From contig NW_020654229.1 of assembly GCF_003589595.1 (NCBI RefSeq), positions 2,585,463 to 2,649,462 of the forward strand: a stretch of DNA of 64,000 nucleotides. The letters run 5' to 3'. The translations under genes and the position numbers were made by a program. Of the stretch, positions 51,626-62,035 are shown one piece after another (the stretch's first letter is position 1; every line of letters starts with the position of its first letter). Origin of the DNA: Hyposmocoma kahamanoa. Its lineage: Eukaryota; Arthropoda; Insecta; Lepidoptera; Cosmopterigidae. Below the pieces are notes generated by a model. It ran no database searches. It worked only from the letters and a program-made list of their open reading frames with translations, and had not been told where the DNA came from.

Positions 51626-53572
51626 CGGACGGAGAATGAGGGTAGACCCCAGTTCCGAATCCAAGAAACGACGGTCCAAAATGTAACAGTGATCATTTAG
51701 TGATCTCTATGTGTACAAGCGACACGTATTTTCTCGGATTCAATACGGACTAAGTGCACCAGTGAAATCCGAAATTGGTCCGAGTTTTCTAGATTTGTAT
51801 AGTCTCGAATTTGGAACGAATACGAATGGAATGTAGTCCGCAAACGCGCAAATTATTTCGGGCGGATGTCAGACTGCTATTCCTACTGGTAATCGAACCG
51901 GAAACTCGTTGTCTAGCGCCAAAGTATCACCACTGTATACGTACTATCACACTCGACAATCTCTTTGGAAAATATTTATCCATTCGCAAAGTGGTCCGTT
52001 TCTTGACTAAGAGCCAGAAGCGCAAACATTTGAATAAAAAAGAACTTTAATCTACTACGCACTATATACAATCCCGAAGAGATTACATTCCCCCGCATTC
52101 CCCCTCGTGACCAAGGGGTGGCTATATGACAGACTATCACTCTTATGACTCAGCTCTTTATGTGCCCTACAGTTTTAGTCTCTATTCCATTCCAATTTTG
52201 AATTTTTTCTTTTACTGTTCGGTTATTTTTTACGACTTTGGACGGCTGGGGAATTGGTGGTTTTAATTATTGTTTCTATTTAAATTACCTGTAGTAACCA
52301 TTTCCTTTGTTTGTCCAAGGTTATTTTTAAAATACTAACAACCTTGGAGGATTATATTGCTAACATCATAAAGAACAACTTTTGTTTCACGACTCCTAAC
52401 AATCCATCAGATTTTACCTTTGTACAAAAATATAGTACATTACTGCAGAGGCCGGCAAGCGCTAGCGAGGCCTTGTGTTAATACGAGTCAAGCATTCCTG
52501 GTTCCCGCCGAGACTTGTATAGTGCTTTTTTCAAACATTTAAGGAAATATTAAAAGACCAAAAGGTAAAAAAAAAAAACATTAAAAGTAATATTTGTCAT
52601 GTTAGGACAGGAAAGAAAATGTTGTTGTTTTTCTAGGCACATATTAGTAGTCTATAGTAGACTGTGGAACTTCTGATGATGTGATTCACGTGATTCTCCA
52701 GTGCATGAAAGTGTCATAAGTTTTCATGTGTCTTACTTTGCTCAAAGCCAGGAACAAGTTTTCCATGGTTAATATTACCTCTTGTTTTAAATTAGGCGGA
52801 GCACAATCAATTACTATATTTTCGATATCGCTCTTCTCAATAAAAACAAAAATACAAAAAAGCAGAAAATAATACCAAAAAACTTTAGTTTATGTTACCG
52901 CCTTTTCTTTTTAAAAAAAGAAAGTAAGCAGTACAGGTGTTCTTAATTCTCGCAATCACGAACAGTGGGCAGTTGGCTGTATGAATTTTTCTTTTGCCTG
53001 TTTACGTCGTTCATTATTATAAATAGATTTAAAAGTTTAGAGAAGTGGACAGTAATGGATTTTCATTCATACTTTGCAGACTTTGGCCGGGAAGATGTCG
53101 TACGGTCCATAAATGACAAACTTTCCGTCTTCGTCTTATGAAAGTAAAGAAAACATATCCGAGCATGTTTGAGAAAAAGATATTTAAATAGATTGCACTA
53201 AATGGTGATAATTCTGTGTAGCAAAAGAAAGCCAGCACAATTATTTTAACGAATAACTAAATGGTGCTAAATATACGGATCTAAAAAGTATTATACAGTA
53301 CAACAAAAAGCTTTACACAGTTTATGGTAGATTTACTATGTCGTTTAGCGCTTTTTGACTGATTTTAGACGAAAAAGAGGCAACGGTGGATTCTCCTTAC
53401 TTACTACTAGAGATGCGTTACGATTCCATTTGTATGAGAATCGATTTTTTTAAATTGATTTACTTGTAAATAGAATATAATAAAAAATAAAATTCATTAA
53501 CGTGTTTTAACCCTATGAAACCCGGCACTAACAAATTAAAAAAACATCTCTGTTAATAATTACATTTACATT
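51626..53572. other. Unassigned DNA
   Basis: The longest repeat-free stretch in the window, about 1.9 kb. The frames at 51,811-52,050 and minus 53,029-53,238 show no known domain. A GC-rich patch, 'gaggccggcaagcgctagcg', lies near 52,448. It might hold host non-coding sequence; nothing can be assigned. Confidence 0.4.
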
Positions 53573-53880
53573 AAGAGTCTGGAGCATATATTAAGATTAA
53601 CATTTCCTAAATTTCAAACTTACATTAAAAATATTTTAATTGAAAAGTCATGTTACAAAATTGAAGAGTACGTGTTAAATAAAGATGTATGGAATGACGA
53701 CATAGCTCTAGATTCCACACAAATTTGATTCAAAGTGTATTCCATAGCATTTAAGTTTATTTGAAAAGAGCAATCCCTAGAGTTTCTTGCTCGTTCTTCT
53801 CAGGAAAGTCAGCGTAGTGAACGAACAGTAGCTTAAAAAATGACATTTACAAGTGTAATTTAATGATTCTTTGACATTGC
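53573..53880 (+). mobile_element. LINE-C 3' end
   Basis: 'tctggagcatatattaagat', 'tgaagagtacgtgttaaata', 'gattccacacaaatttgatt', 'ttatttgaaaagagcaatcc', 'gaacgaacagtagctta', 'gattctttgacattg'. Only the last RT codons and the UTR remain. Confidence 0.85.
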
Positions 53881-53884
53881 ACGA

Positions 53885-54245
53885 TAAAAAGAAATTGGCT
53901 GTTCTTGACAGTCAATGTATACGCTTCTATAATGATATGCCGGTTGATATTCAATCCCATTTGCGAGGTTTAAAAGTAACCTACAGTGAAACAAAAACTT
54001 TATACTAAAGGTTATACAGTTTTTGCATATTTGGATGACAAAAATCATATGGCATTTCAAAATTTAAATAATTTTTAAATTTATTTATTAAAAAATTTAT
54101 TTACTATGAGCAACCCCTAGAGTTTCTTGCTCATTCTTCTCAGGGGAATCTGTCTTACGAATGAGCGGTGGAGTTTAATCATTATGACGATTTCGAGAGT
54201 AATTTCTTTATGAAATAAGGTTATTTGAGTTTGAATTTGATATAA
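53885..54245 (+). pseudogene. LINE C-terminus plus repeat O (best copy)
   Basis: 'cagtcaatgtatacgcttct' reads VYAFYNDMPVDIQSHLRGLK, then VTYSETKTLY and a stop, then a tail region. This matches the FYN.(M/I)P..I end of Jockey-like RTs. It is followed by repeat O: 'gagcaacccctagagtttct', 'tctcaggggaatctgtctta', 'cgaatgagcggtggagttta', 'tcattatgacgatttcgaga'. This copy shows that O is a LINE 3' UTR. Confidence 0.65.
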
Positions 54246-54652
54246 AATAAAGGAACCTGCTCCAGAATCGCTTTAATGATCTTTATTAACATTTTGGTTT
54301 ATGAAGTATCGTACACAAACTGTAAAATTGCGTGGTTTTGTAATAAAAAAAAAACCTTCGTGCACGGAAGTAATCAATTTCTACTCCTACCTTCAAAAAC
54401 CACCCCAAAATCCACACTTCCTACCCTTAAAGTACATAAATACAATACAGTATATAAGGGTTGCAACCCTTATGTGTTAAATAAATAGGGGTGAGTTTGA
54501 TACGGGGTAGTTACGATACTGATACTGTTTGAATGTGTTTGGATTCAATGGTTCTTTTTTCTTATAATGTTCGCTTTTCAGATAATTAAAAAAATTGTTA
54601 TTATAAATTATTTGGAAATTGGACTATTTTCTGATCTTTTCATTACCAATGT
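54246..54652. other. Unassigned DNA
   Basis: No gene recognised. Confidence 0.4.
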
Positions 54653-54736
54653 GCGTCGAGTACACAACCAGAAATAGAGACGAAATGTCATTTATGCCAA
54701 ATCATTACGATGACAACTGCGCTCCGATTGGCCAGC
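54653..54736 (+). mobile_element. MITE-A partial, ends at assembly gap
   Basis: 'cgtcgagtacacaaccagaa', 'atagagacgaaatgtcattt', 'gacaactgcgctccgattgg', 'ccagc' follow the 10,321 copy, with about 20 bp missing in the middle. It is cut by the run of N. Confidence 0.8.
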
Positions 54737-54746
54737 NNNNNNNNNN
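54737..54746. other. Assembly gap (10 N)
   Basis: Ten ambiguous bases. They lie inside a repeat, so the true distance across them may not be 10 bp. Confidence 0.99.
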
Positions 54747-55135
54747 ATACCTTCTGTTTTGCGGCGGCAAAGGTGTTGGCGTCTTCTACGCCAATATAAA
54801 AGTGCAACAAAACGAGGATGCATCATAGACGTGTACTCAGTTCTCTACGACATGCATATCGCTTACAATAAGCAACGTGTGAGATGTTGTCTAATGTTTT
54901 TTAAACAATTCAAAATTTCGGGTTCTTTAGAGGTCACGGCTGACTGAGATAGTATTATGGCGTCGATATTCCAATGTATTATAATAATAAAATAAAATAA
55001 AATATTTATTTCAGTTATACAACTAACTTTACATTAACAGTGGATGGTACCTCGCTTATCAAGCCTGTGTGAGGAGGCATCGCTCTTCCATAGCTATAAA
55101 TGCACATTTAACATTTTTAACTTATACTTAATTTA
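54747..55135. other. Unassigned DNA with inverted LINE-like tail
   Basis: 54,978-55,012 is a tandem of aataa/aaaat units, then 'atttatttcagttatacaac' and 'ctgtgtgaggaggcatcgct', which has the look of an inverted LINE tail. The sequence right of the gap does not continue MITE-A. Confidence 0.4.
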
Positions 55136-55294
55136 GGGTCGTATTCTAGAACTCTACTCAATGCTCAAGTCAGGATTGCACTGGAAACACAAGCACTGGA
55201 AATACGACCCTAATGACTTGAGTATGATTTCGAGTGCTTTAAACCATACTGAAATCCTGACTTGAGCATTGAGTAGAGTTCTAGAATACGACCC
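55136..55294. mobile_element. PIF/Harbinger-like foldback MITE, copy 2
   Basis: 159 bp with 42-bp, practically perfect inverted ends (gggtcgtattctagaactct, actcaatgctcaagtcagga). The flanking tta at 55,133-55,135 and 55,295-55,297 is the TWA target type of PIF/Harbinger. Better preserved than the 44.2 kb copy. The inner part repeats 'aatacgaccctaatgacttg' and related pieces. Confidence 0.85.
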
Positions 55295-55763
55295 TTAGTG
55301 TTTAATTTTTACATTTCCCAACAACATCAAAACAAAACTTATTTAGTGTCGTTTTTTAAGCCCGTGTAATGTCACTATTCCATTAACGTATTTCATTAAC
55401 CGTTTACAGTACAATTGTAACATATATGTAGCCATGATCCCGATCGAGAAAGCATTTAATTTTTAAACCCTGTTGTATACTGTTTTGGTATTTTTTTTTA
55501 AATTTAACTGCTTCCGTGACCGAACATACATCTGAAGCGAAATACGGGACAAAGTTATAAACATAACCTATATCAACTTTATAACCCCAGCTTCTACAGG
55601 CTAGCGGCCTACCATAACCTCTTAAAACAATATTACTTTAACCTTACTTTGACTTTTCGTACCATAACGCGCTTAAAGTAAGCTTATTATAATGTTAAAA
55701 CTTGTTTTGTTGTTTTGATGTTTTATTGGCAACTTTGTGACTATCCATTCACTCAGTTCGTAC
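55295..55763. other. Unassigned DNA
   Basis: 55,608-55,700 shares phrases (gcctaccataacct, cgtaccataac, aaagtaagcttattataa) with the reverse complement of 57,730-57,850, on the other side of the mariner. Confidence 0.4.
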
Positions 55764-55871
55764 AGTCAAGAGCACGTCAAGCTTAACACTTTGTATTTTG
55801 GACCGTTCTTATCGTAAGCGGCATAGAGTTGGATTTAAATCTTAAGTGTCAAGCTTGACGTGCTCTTGACC
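55764..55871. repeat. 30-bp-stem hairpin
   Basis: 'agtcaagagcacgtcaagct'+'taacactt' at 55,764-55,791 and 'aagtgtcaagcttgacgtgc'+'tcttgac' at 55,845-55,871 pair with one mismatch and a small offset; the loop is about 53 bp. It could be a small MITE core or a hairpin transcript; nothing decides this. Confidence 0.65.
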
Positions 55872-56499
55872 CTGTACTATGACGCGACTTTAACATTAAA
55901 GTAATATTGCTCTTATGTCAAATTCAGCAATCTTAAAATAGTTACACGGATGCAATGGAAACAGTATTATTTTCAATTTTATTGTCTTAATATTGATTTG
56001 TAATGATTAAAAGTTAAGTTGAACTTATTTATTTACATATATCTCTTCAATATTTTGTTCATTTTTTTATTTAATAGCACATAGTAAATAATTTTTCGAT
56101 AAATAAAAATACGCGATGTTTATTTCTTTGGCGAAACTAACAGTTGACACTAGACTATACTTCCGAATTCACAACGTGACAAACACGGAAGTGACAAACA
56201 AGAGCTCAGTTTGTTTTATTTGTTTTTCTTCATGAAAATGCGGAAAAATAATTGAAAACAACGTAATTTTAATAGATTTCATTAGAACATACTTTTCTTT
56301 TTTGGCAGTTAAAATTCTCTGAATGTAAATAATATTAAGTACTTTAACATTATACTGCGATACGACGATTCAGGACATCAAAAAAGAAAGAGATGGCATT
56401 ATATAGTTCATATAGCGTTATTTCTTTCCTATTTTTAGTAAGGAATAGACAATATTGGGAAATCATTCGTTCTTTCAGTCACTTTAGCAATAATACATA
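55872..56499. other. Unassigned DNA
   Basis: No gene recognised. Confidence 0.4.
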
Positions 56500-57719
56500 G
56501 GGCGCACTATAAGTTCCGGAAGTTGCCACTTGCATAAACAATAGTTAAAAAGTAATTACAACATTTGAAAATGGAACTTTTTGGCTGTAGAATACAGTTT
56601 ATTTCATCTGACTGTCACTTGTTTTTACATTGTGGCGTCATTTTAGAAATTGGTTGTCTATATCACCATGGATTTAACTCGAGAAAATTTTCGTAGTACG
56701 ATTTTTTATTATGATTTTCTACGACTTTAAGTGTAAATTAACAGCTCAGCGGCTTCAAATTGCTTTTGGCGATGAAGCACCATGCAAGACGACTATTTAT
56801 AGCTGGTTTGCAGAATTCAAACGCAGTCGTGTGAATCTCAGTGACGACTTTCGTGATGGTCGCCCGTTCACTGCTGTGAACAACAAAAACATCGATGTTG
56901 CGCGCCGTATGATCAAAACAGACAGGCATGTGACATACCATGAGATTCGGTCATCTTTAGGTCAAATACAATCAATATTACACAAACATTTGGATGTGAA
57001 AAAGCTGTGCTCTCGGTGTATCCCACACAATTTGACTGAGGCCCAAAACCGGATCGCGTCACTTGGTGCAATGCCATGCTTATCAGATTCAACGAAGGGG
57101 CTTCAAATTTGGTGTGGGGATATAGTAACAGGTCACGAAATATGGATTTATAGTTACGATCCCAAAACGAAGCAGCAATCGAGCGTATGGGTTTTTCGAG
57201 GTGAGCCGAAACCAACCAAAGTGGCGCGCGTGCAAAGTGCCTCTCTTTTTTAATAAAACTGGACACGTGGCTACTGTTGCTTTGTAGAATCATTGTACCG
57301 TGAATTGTGATTAGTATACGACCATTTGTTTGCCGGAAGTTATTGGCAAACTCCGTAAAAATAACCGTAAACGCCGTGTCATCTTGCACCACGATAATGC
57401 CAGTTCTCACACGGCCAGACAGACAAATGAATTTTTGAAGGTGAACAACGTTGACCTTATGAGCCATCCCGCATACAGTCCCGACCTGGCACCGTATGAC
57501 TTTTATTTATTTCATCACCTGAAGAGACTGTCGAAGAGTATGAAAAATATATTTCAGAGATTGTCACGGAGAAGTGGCAGAAATGTTTTCAAAATTGGTT
57601 CATTCGTATGAAAAAGTGCATTAATGCTAACGGAGAATATTTTGAGAAACAATAAATTCATTTCTGACCATTTATAGTATTTTTTTCTTATTCTTTCCGG
57701 AAACTTATAGTGCGCTCCA
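56500..57719 (+). mobile_element. Mariner element with both ends, inactive
   Basis: About 1.22 kb, the usual size of a mariner. Left end 'gggcgcactataagttccgg' and right end, on the complement, 'ggagcgcactataagtttcc'. A ta precedes the left end at 56,498. Short UTRs flank one transposase gene (56,668-57,655). The ends are well kept, so the copy could in principle still be moved by an active relative. Confidence 0.9.
56668..57655 (+). pseudogene. Mariner DD34D transposase, catalytic Asp lost
   Basis: It begins MDLTRENFRSTIFYYDF at 56,668 and shifts frame near 56,705. The helix-turn-helix region follows: KCKLTAQRLQIAFGDEAPCK, TTIYSWFAEFKRSRVNLSDD, FRDGRPFTAVN. The catalytic core: VTGHEIWIYSYDPKTKQQSS (first Asp replaced by His, CAC at 57,134-57,136), VILHHDNASSHTARQTNEF (second Asp GAT at 57,393-57,395) and YSPDLAPYDFYLFHHL (third Asp). 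Exactly 34 residues separate the second and third Asp. It ends KKCINANGEYFEKQ. There are stops near 57,250-57,320 and another shift near 57,250. Dead for at least three reasons. Confidence 0.92.
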
Positions 57720-58349
57720 AGTTCATTACTTGGTTGACAGGATTGTCATGGTACGAATATGAGTAATGTTATATTAAGCTTACTTTAGGCTTATATTGAA
57801 AAAGATTGTTTTTTGAAAGGTTATGGTAGGCTTTATTTTTATTAGCTTTTTTGATGCTTTGATAATGAATCACAAGTATTGATAGGTCTCCTTAATGCAC
57901 GTCGTCAAAAACACTGGGTCACAAAATACATGGGATGTCGCCCTCCTTCTTTAGCGCCATGTATTCCATATGACCATAACGCTATGGTATCTAGAAACAT
58001 ACGTTTTTCATACAAAACTAAGGGCATACTTGCTTGGACCTGAAGCATTTAATAATATTTAATACATTTTAAGGTACACTGGGCGTTTATAGCATATTAA
58101 ACAGTGAAAAATCAAAACGTGTCAACTAAATGCGTTGAGTCGAACACGTGCACTTTCGTTTTCATATGCGCGTGCGCAGGTGACGTCTCCGTTTATCACT
58201 TGGCACTAGAAATCACTTTTACTCATATTTTGTTTTGGTATACTATTGATTGTATGGATACAGTTTGCGCATGTATGAAGGATAATCGCACGTGCATACC
58301 GTAACTCGGACGCGAGAACTTCAAACCTTATGCGAACGACATAAGGTTT
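57720..58349. other. Unassigned DNA
   Basis: See 55,608-55,700 for an inverted partial match at 57,730-57,850. No gene. Confidence 0.4.
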
Positions 58350-58565
58350 AAATTAATAATAATAACGCAAAACACTCATAAACCCTTCGCAATGGAAACC
58401 CTGTATCGTGGGTACCATGGACACACATATAGACAACCGCAAATTACACTCAAACTCACGAGAGAAATAAATGTGAGTAGGCCGTATGAATATTTCTCCC
58501 GGCCCGTGAATCGAATCTGGGACCTCTGCGTGGGGGACCAGCATGGTAGTCATGGAGACAGAAAA
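58350..58565 (-). mobile_element. SINE S1, copy 2 (inverted)
   Basis: (AAT)n tail at 58,353-58,366, then 'aacgcaaaacactcataaac', 'gtaccatggacacacatata', 'cactcaaactcacgagagaa', 'atttctcccggcccgtgaat'. The B box is degenerate: plus-strand 58,507-58,518 tgaatcgaatct, against the aatcgaacc-type consensus. The head ends near 'gcatggtagtcatggag'. A target duplication may be gtttaaatta/gtttaattg but is imperfect. Confidence 0.85.
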
Positions 58566-58821
58566 CTTGTTTAATTGTAACATGTTCTGAACCAAGTATA
58601 ATGATGGCATAAATTACATCCAAACTATATAATAACAACCAAAAATACAAGCCGCTTTGCTACCTTTGTACCACAATTTTCTTATTATACTATGGCATAG
58701 TAGTTTTACGATAATTGTGATTCCTTTATCGTAAAATGTACTTTCAAGATAATTACATGTACGGAGTTTTTATCTAGTAATGGCGTGGCAATTGTGGAAG
58801 TCATTGTTTATTTTATATGTA

Positions 58822-58900
58822 GTGACGAGACAAATAATTCGTGCGCCTGGAGATTAGCGACACGCCAGTGCATGACAGTTGCGGCGCTACTTAGGAAAAA
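58822..58900 (-). repeat. SB repeat end (inverted)
   Basis: 'gtgacgagacaaataattcg', 'tgcgcctggagattagcgac', 'acgccagtgcatgacagttg', 'cggcgctact'. Confidence 0.65.
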
Positions 58901-58944
58901 TTCAAGTACGTAAAATCAAAGTAACAGAACTTTACTGCTATAAT

Positions 58945-59468
58945 ACTGTTGACTCGGTGTCAGACTGAACCATATTTCCGACTCTGTTGGGCAGCTTTCG
59001 GAAAGCTCCGGGACGTCATCTCGTCTGCAATACCGCAGTCCTTGAAGACAGAAGTCTTCGAGCAGTGCGTGTTGTCAGCGTTGATTTACGGCTATGAGAA
59101 GTGGTCATTCAGTATGGGCCTCATAAAAAAGCTGTCACTCGACGAGCTGTGGAGCGAGCAATGCTCGGCATTTCTTTACGTGATCGAATCAGAAATGAGA
59201 TCCGTGGAAGAACGAAAGTCACCGACGTAGCTCAACGGATTAGCAAGTTGAAGTGGAAGTGGGCAGTGCACATAGCTCGTACAACTGACGGCCGTTGGGG
59301 CAGAAAGGTTCTCGAATGGAGATCACGACCCGGAAGGTGTTCAGTGGGACGGCCTCCTACTAGATGGACAGATGACATAATAAGGGCGGCGGGTAACTAG
59401 TCTGAAAATCTTTGGGTAGGCCTGTGTTCAACAGTGAACGTCTTCCGCCTGATACGATGATGATGAGA
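58945..59468 (+). pseudogene. RTE-clade LINE RT C-terminus and 3' end
   Basis: One frame (58,949-59,128) reads RLCWAAFGKLRDVISSAIPQ, SLKTEVFEQCVLSALIYGYE, KWSFSMGLIKKL. After a frameshift, 59,101-59,397 reads ERAMLGISLRDRIRNEIRGR, TKVTDVAQRISKLKWKWAVH, IARTTDGRWGRKVLEWRSRP, GRCSVGRPPTRWTDDIIRAA. This series is the classic end of RTE-type LINE ORF2. The 3' UTR has 'gtgaacgtcttccgcctgat' and a short tgatgatgag tail at about 59,457-59,467. 5'-truncated, with one frameshift and otherwise little decay. Confidence 0.88.
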
Positions 59469-59887
59469 CATGACCAAACTGCATGTGAAACGAAAAACGG
59501 TATAGGTATTAAAAGACTTGTACGGAATTAGTGGTTTGGTGCTTTATTCCCAGAAAAAATTCACAAGCTTCAAATTTTTTGAAAGATATAAGCTTGAAAT
59601 AAAGAGTTTAGCAAAATAATAAAAAATATTGCGAACTGCATTTTTTATTTATTTATTTAAAAAAAAAGTGTGGTAGATATGTTAAAGTAATTACCGGCAA
59701 CACTGCGATGTTAAAAAACAGTCCAAAAAGCAGCAACACTTAAACACTAAAATATTCAAAATCTTATTTCTAATTGGCTAATTAAATTGCAACAAGAATG
59801 ACATTGACATCTGATTTGTCAATATTTGTTTATGGCATTGGCTACTGGCCAATTAGCCAAAAAATGACATAAAAATTCGTTCCGTAT
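59469..59887. other. Unassigned DNA
   Basis: No gene recognised. Confidence 0.4.
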
Positions 59888-60190
59888 AGAATAGAATAGA
59901 CATTTATTGCAACGCCACAACACATAGATACAAAAAATATATATATTGATAGCACTTAGAGAAGTAAAATAAAAAGACGTAATTAACAAAATTAAAATAT
60001 AAAAAAGACAACACAAACATAAAGTAAAAAAAAACTAAATATAACGACTACAAAATGTTGTACTGTCATGTGTGCGGTTATGGCATACGCTAAAGGACTT
60101 CATTCAACTTATGCCACAGCCGTAATTGCCTGCGGAGCTGGTTTTCAGTGAGCCCTGAGCTGAGATGAGGGATAGTACCGTTTTACTTTA
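59888..60190 (-). mobile_element. Possible LINE 3' end (inverted)
   Basis: 'atagaatagaatagacattt' looks like a tandem tail and polyadenylation signal in reverse. It is followed by AT-rich sequence and 'cttatgccacagccgtaatt', 'gcctgcggagctggttttca'. No protein motif was seen. Confidence 0.35.
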
Positions 60191-60529
60191 CTTAGTATTA
60201 AAAATTCCTAACGATTTTCTGGAAACTGAAGGTCAAAAATAATTTGTTTTTAATTCAGACTTCCTAGATTTTGAGAGCTCTTTACAAACTAAAAGCCTGG
60301 TTAAATTTTCTATTTATTTTAGTACCAATAAAGGAACAACTCCTTTATTTCATATTCATCAACTCAATAACTCACCCTCCTCTAACACACACGAGCGCAT
60401 TAGGTACCTACTCCCGGTCATAGCTGGAGCCCTAAGCTTCAACAAAGTTTGAATGATGAAAAACTATTAGGTATGCAGTTTTCAAAATGTGAATTTGTGA
60501 AATCAGGGAAAACTTTTTCTTCAATGATA
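60191..60529. other. Unassigned DNA
   Basis: No gene recognised. Confidence 0.4.
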
Positions 60530-60985
60530 ACAATATTCTTCAACTCCTGTATTTTATTAATATGTCAATTTTATTTTCATAAGCCATATCAGAAATGCGC
60601 AATTTTTAGTTCTGAACGAAAATTCTATTGTCTGCGGTAGTTGCATTTGAACTTAAAAATTTCATTGTTTCAAAAAAAGAACGTCGTATTTTTGTTAAAT
60701 AAAATATCAAATATGACGGTAATCAAATGTTCAACTATCTCCTGATTGGTTAAAATACAAGCGATACTTGGCCAACCACGGACACTTCTATTCTATCCCT
60801 TTGGTTTTTTGTAGCGTTTGCTTTCGCTTGAGTTTGTTGTCGTGGATTGTTAACAAATAAGTTTTAAATATTGGTTGTGTTTCACTATTTTAGTTTACTC
60901 GTGGAAAAAATATTGTATGCAATCATTACATAGTTAGATCTTACAATCTCGTATCTATTATATATATTGCAATGTAAGTAGTGAA
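60530..60985 (+). repeat. Repeat H, short copy
   Basis: 'cataagccatatcagaaatg', 'aaaattctattgtctgcgg', 'gaacgtcgtatttttg', 'cttctattctatccctttgg', 'ggttgtgtttcacta', 'attacatagttagatcttac', 'aatctcgtatctatta'. It matches both ends of 19,785-20,915 and lacks that copy's middle. Confidence 0.7.
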
Positions 60986-61499
60986 TAGGTAGGTTTGGGC
61001 GCGTGTAGTGTGTAAATCTATAGAAGATAGGTGTATTAATACGACTGCAGTGATTCCAAGACCGGATCGACTAAGACTTTGTAAGGATTGGAGCACTAAT
61101 GGTCCCATACAAAAAAATACACATTTTATTTTTCCTACTATACTATTAGATTTATGACAAAATGTGATATGACAATATTTAGTTAGAACAATAAAATCTC
61201 TCGATTGGCATTTTTTTCATCCATCCAATCCAATGTCCGCAATATCGCTAATTCGACCCAGTGTCGCAGTTTAGATTAATATAGTGTACCTGCCTGTCCC
61301 CAATTACGTCAATTTTTAATGCGCTTAAGTAATTTCCCGAATCCCGAACAGGTCCAGGACCTAAAAAATATTGTCGTAAGGCAGTCTCCAGTTTCTGTCT
61401 ATGTTCCTCTTTCTCTCGAAGTTTAGGTAAAATACTCTACCTATTCTGATCTCTGGTAATTTGTGACAATAAAGCAAAGCAAGAAAGATAATAAAGGAA
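60986..61499. other. Unassigned DNA
   Basis: No gene recognised. Near 61,470 'tgacaataaagcaaagcaag' may be a LINE tail. Confidence 0.4.
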
Positions 61500-62035
61500 G
61501 CTGGTTACTTCTATAGTATAATGTCGTACGGGATTCTCATATGGGGTAAAGCGGCAGATATACAAATCACATTTGTGTTGCAAAAACGAGCGATTCGTTC
61601 TGTGTATCGTTTAGGTTCTCAGGTTTCTCTCAGAGAAAAGTTTAAGGAGACTGGTATCATGACTGTGGCATCACAGTACATTAACTCAAATATTTTGCAT
61701 GCCCGTAAAAATATATATAATTTCATTAAGGAAAATATCCATAATATTAACTTCAGAACTAAGTCCAAACTCATGGTAGCACGATTACGTTTAACTAAGG
61801 TAAACGGTTCTTTTATGGGGAACTGTATACGTTTTTACAATAAGATTCCGGAGCATATATTAAGATTATCATTTCCTAAGTTTAAAACTTACATTAAAAG
61901 TATTTTATGTAGTAAAAAAGTTACTCGCTCGTCTTCTCAGGGAGGTCAGCGTAGTGAACGAGCAATAGCTTAAAAAAATGACGTTTTCAAGTGTAATAAT
62001 TTTACCAATGGAACAAATGATTATCTGACTTTGAT
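61500..62035 (+). mobile_element. LINE-C 3' part, longest open RT frame
   Basis: A frame of 150 codons (61,521-61,973) opens with MSYGILIWGKAADIQI and runs through TFVLQKRAIRSVYRLGSQVS, LREKFKETGIMTVASQYINS, NILHARKNIYNFI, RTKSKLMVARLRLTKVNG, FYNKIPEHILRLSFPKFKTY. It then crosses a deletion straight into the 3' UTR (SSSQGGQRSERAIA is not real protein). It is the RT C-terminus of a Jockey/CR1-like LINE. Best-preserved LINE-C copy here; 5'-truncated. Confidence 0.88.

Noticed and set aside
56913..57467. 184-codon minus-strand frame
   Set aside because: Antisense shadow of the mariner transposase; the plus strand carries all recognised motifs.
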